From contig JASAON010001535.1 in assembly GCA_030849065.1 (NCBI GenBank), positions 8,705 through 48,474 of the forward strand: 39,770 bases of DNA, written 5' to 3'. The notes under the pieces are model-generated. The model did not search any database. It was given only the letters and a program-made list of their open reading frames with translations, and had not been told where the DNA came from. Shown here in pieces: positions 38,967-39,770 of this stretch. This DNA is from Jaenimonas drosophilae. Taxonomy: Eukaryota; Euglenozoa; Kinetoplastea; Trypanosomatida; Trypanosomatidae. Made by a program: the position numbers and the translations under genes. Position 1 is the first letter of the stretch. Each line of letters opens with the position of its first letter.

Positions 38967-39770
38967 ATGGCAGATCAACAGCCGGAGATGACAGACGCAG
39001 AGCTCGCGGCCAAGCTTCCGCCGCCGGAGCCGCGTCCCGCCCAAAGGCTCGTCATACCGCCCGCCCTGCCGAGACCCTCGGAGGGCGTTCCCGATATGCC
39101 GCCCGGACCCCAGAGGTTGGAAAGAACCATTTCCGAGCTTGATATCCTTCAGCGAAAGAAGACCATCACGGATGAAGAGCGCCGCCTCTTCGTCAAGTAC
39201 GCCATCGCGGCCAGCATCGCCACGCCGGCACTCGCCCCGCCTGGCGCGTCACGGGCCAGGCGGGGCAAGGCGCGGGCTTTGAGCGCTTCCTAATGGACGA
39301 GGCGGAATACCGCCGCAAGCCATGGAAAACGCGGCGCGCAAAACGTTCTTGACACATTCCACGCGGGTGGCATTGGCGGCGAAACATCAACGGAGGAGCT
39401 CCGGGAATGTTTTGCGAGCCTTGCTGAACGGGGAAAACTCAGCCCGTATGACAACCTCGTCTGCCACTATCTCCTCTACGCTGATGATGTGGAAATGGGA
39501 CGGATGATGCTTCTGCGACTCCTCCTCACAACAGACCGCTCTGACAGAGTTGAAACGCACAACTGGAGCATGCATTCGCTCATGACCGCCACCCAGCAGG
39601 AGGGACGGGGTAAACTCATTCCGTCACTAAAGTACCCGCTGTTCCCGCCGCTGGCGCCGCAATGTCTCAATGAGGAAGCGTTTGCCGCGGCCAGGGGCGG
39701 GCTTCGGGGCGGTGGCGCGGGCCCAACGCCGGCTGTCCGCGGCAAGTCATATAGTGATCTGTACCTCCTC
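38967..39770 (+). pseudogene. Frameshifted reading frame of unknown function (possible mobile-element or decayed gene), runs off the right edge
   Basis: The ATG at 38967 (context AAACATGG) opens a protein-like frame rich in P, E and A, with ERTISELDILQRKK and DEERRLFVKYAIAAS, that stops at 39293. Protein-like sequence continues in a second frame (GQAGQGAGFERFLMDEAEYR, about 39240-39340) and then in a third (VLDTFHAGGIGGETSTEEL from 39345, later LVCHYLLYADDVEMGRM), which is open to the window end. So one ancestral coding region seems to be broken by two single-base shifts, near 39215-39245 and near the AAAA run at 39340. Sequencing error is an alternative. GC content and codon use are higher than in the minus-strand genes. 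I do not recognise the family; a retroelement gag-like protein is a guess only. Confidence 0.5.

Overview
The window looks like nuclear DNA of a kinetoplastid protist (trypanosomatid or bodonid; I cannot name the species). Every confident gene lies on the minus strand, the genes are functionally unrelated, none shows a spliceosomal intron (even a 6.5-kb CDS), and almost every start codon is preceded on the coding strand by a long polypyrimidine tract and then an AG. This is the layout of one polycistronic unit matured by spliced-leader trans-splicing. The presence of an MKT1-family protein next to kinetoplastid-like CCCH and NOT1 proteins fits.

Layout in transcription order (right to left). 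38967-39770 holds a plus-strand reading frame broken by two frameshifts, running off the right edge. 37430-38540 is a strikingly A+C-rich, T-poor segment (G+T-rich on the minus strand) with seven C-runs of 9-14; it sits between the plus-strand remnant and the minus-strand cluster and is my best candidate for a transcription start region at a divergent strand switch, unless it is an assembly artefact. Then come a possible small two-helix membrane ORF (37152-37373), an L/F-tRNA-protein-transferase-fold protein (36027-36920), ribosomal protein eL36, the MICOS subunit Mic10, an unrecognised 683-aa protein, proteasome lid subunit Rpn5, and a double CCCH zinc-finger protein. A gene-poor stretch of 4.9 kb (24.6-29.5 kb) follows, with one plausible small membrane-protein gene and a perfect 14-bp hairpin.

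The left half carries a protein tentatively like the delta/epsilon-tubulin partner TEDC1, the CCR4-NOT scaffold NOT1 (with a polyglutamine tail), methionyl-tRNA synthetase with a GST-like N-terminus, an MKT1-family regulator with an unusually large Q/N/G/P/M-rich N-terminal extension, and the start of a coiled-coil protein that runs off the left edge. Intergenic stretches are long and rich in microsatellites and homopolymers.

Functionally the genes do not form a pathway, as is usual in kinetoplastid units, but three (MKT1, NOT1, the CCCH protein) act in mRNA fate, the main level of gene control in these organisms, and four more belong to protein synthesis and turnover (MetRS, eL36, Rpn5, and possibly the transferase-fold protein). 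The most interesting items are the transferase-fold protein with an altered active-site position, the G-run start-region candidate, the prion-like MKT1 extension and the TEDC1-like protein. All assignments come from reading the sequence and remembered family motifs; no search was run.
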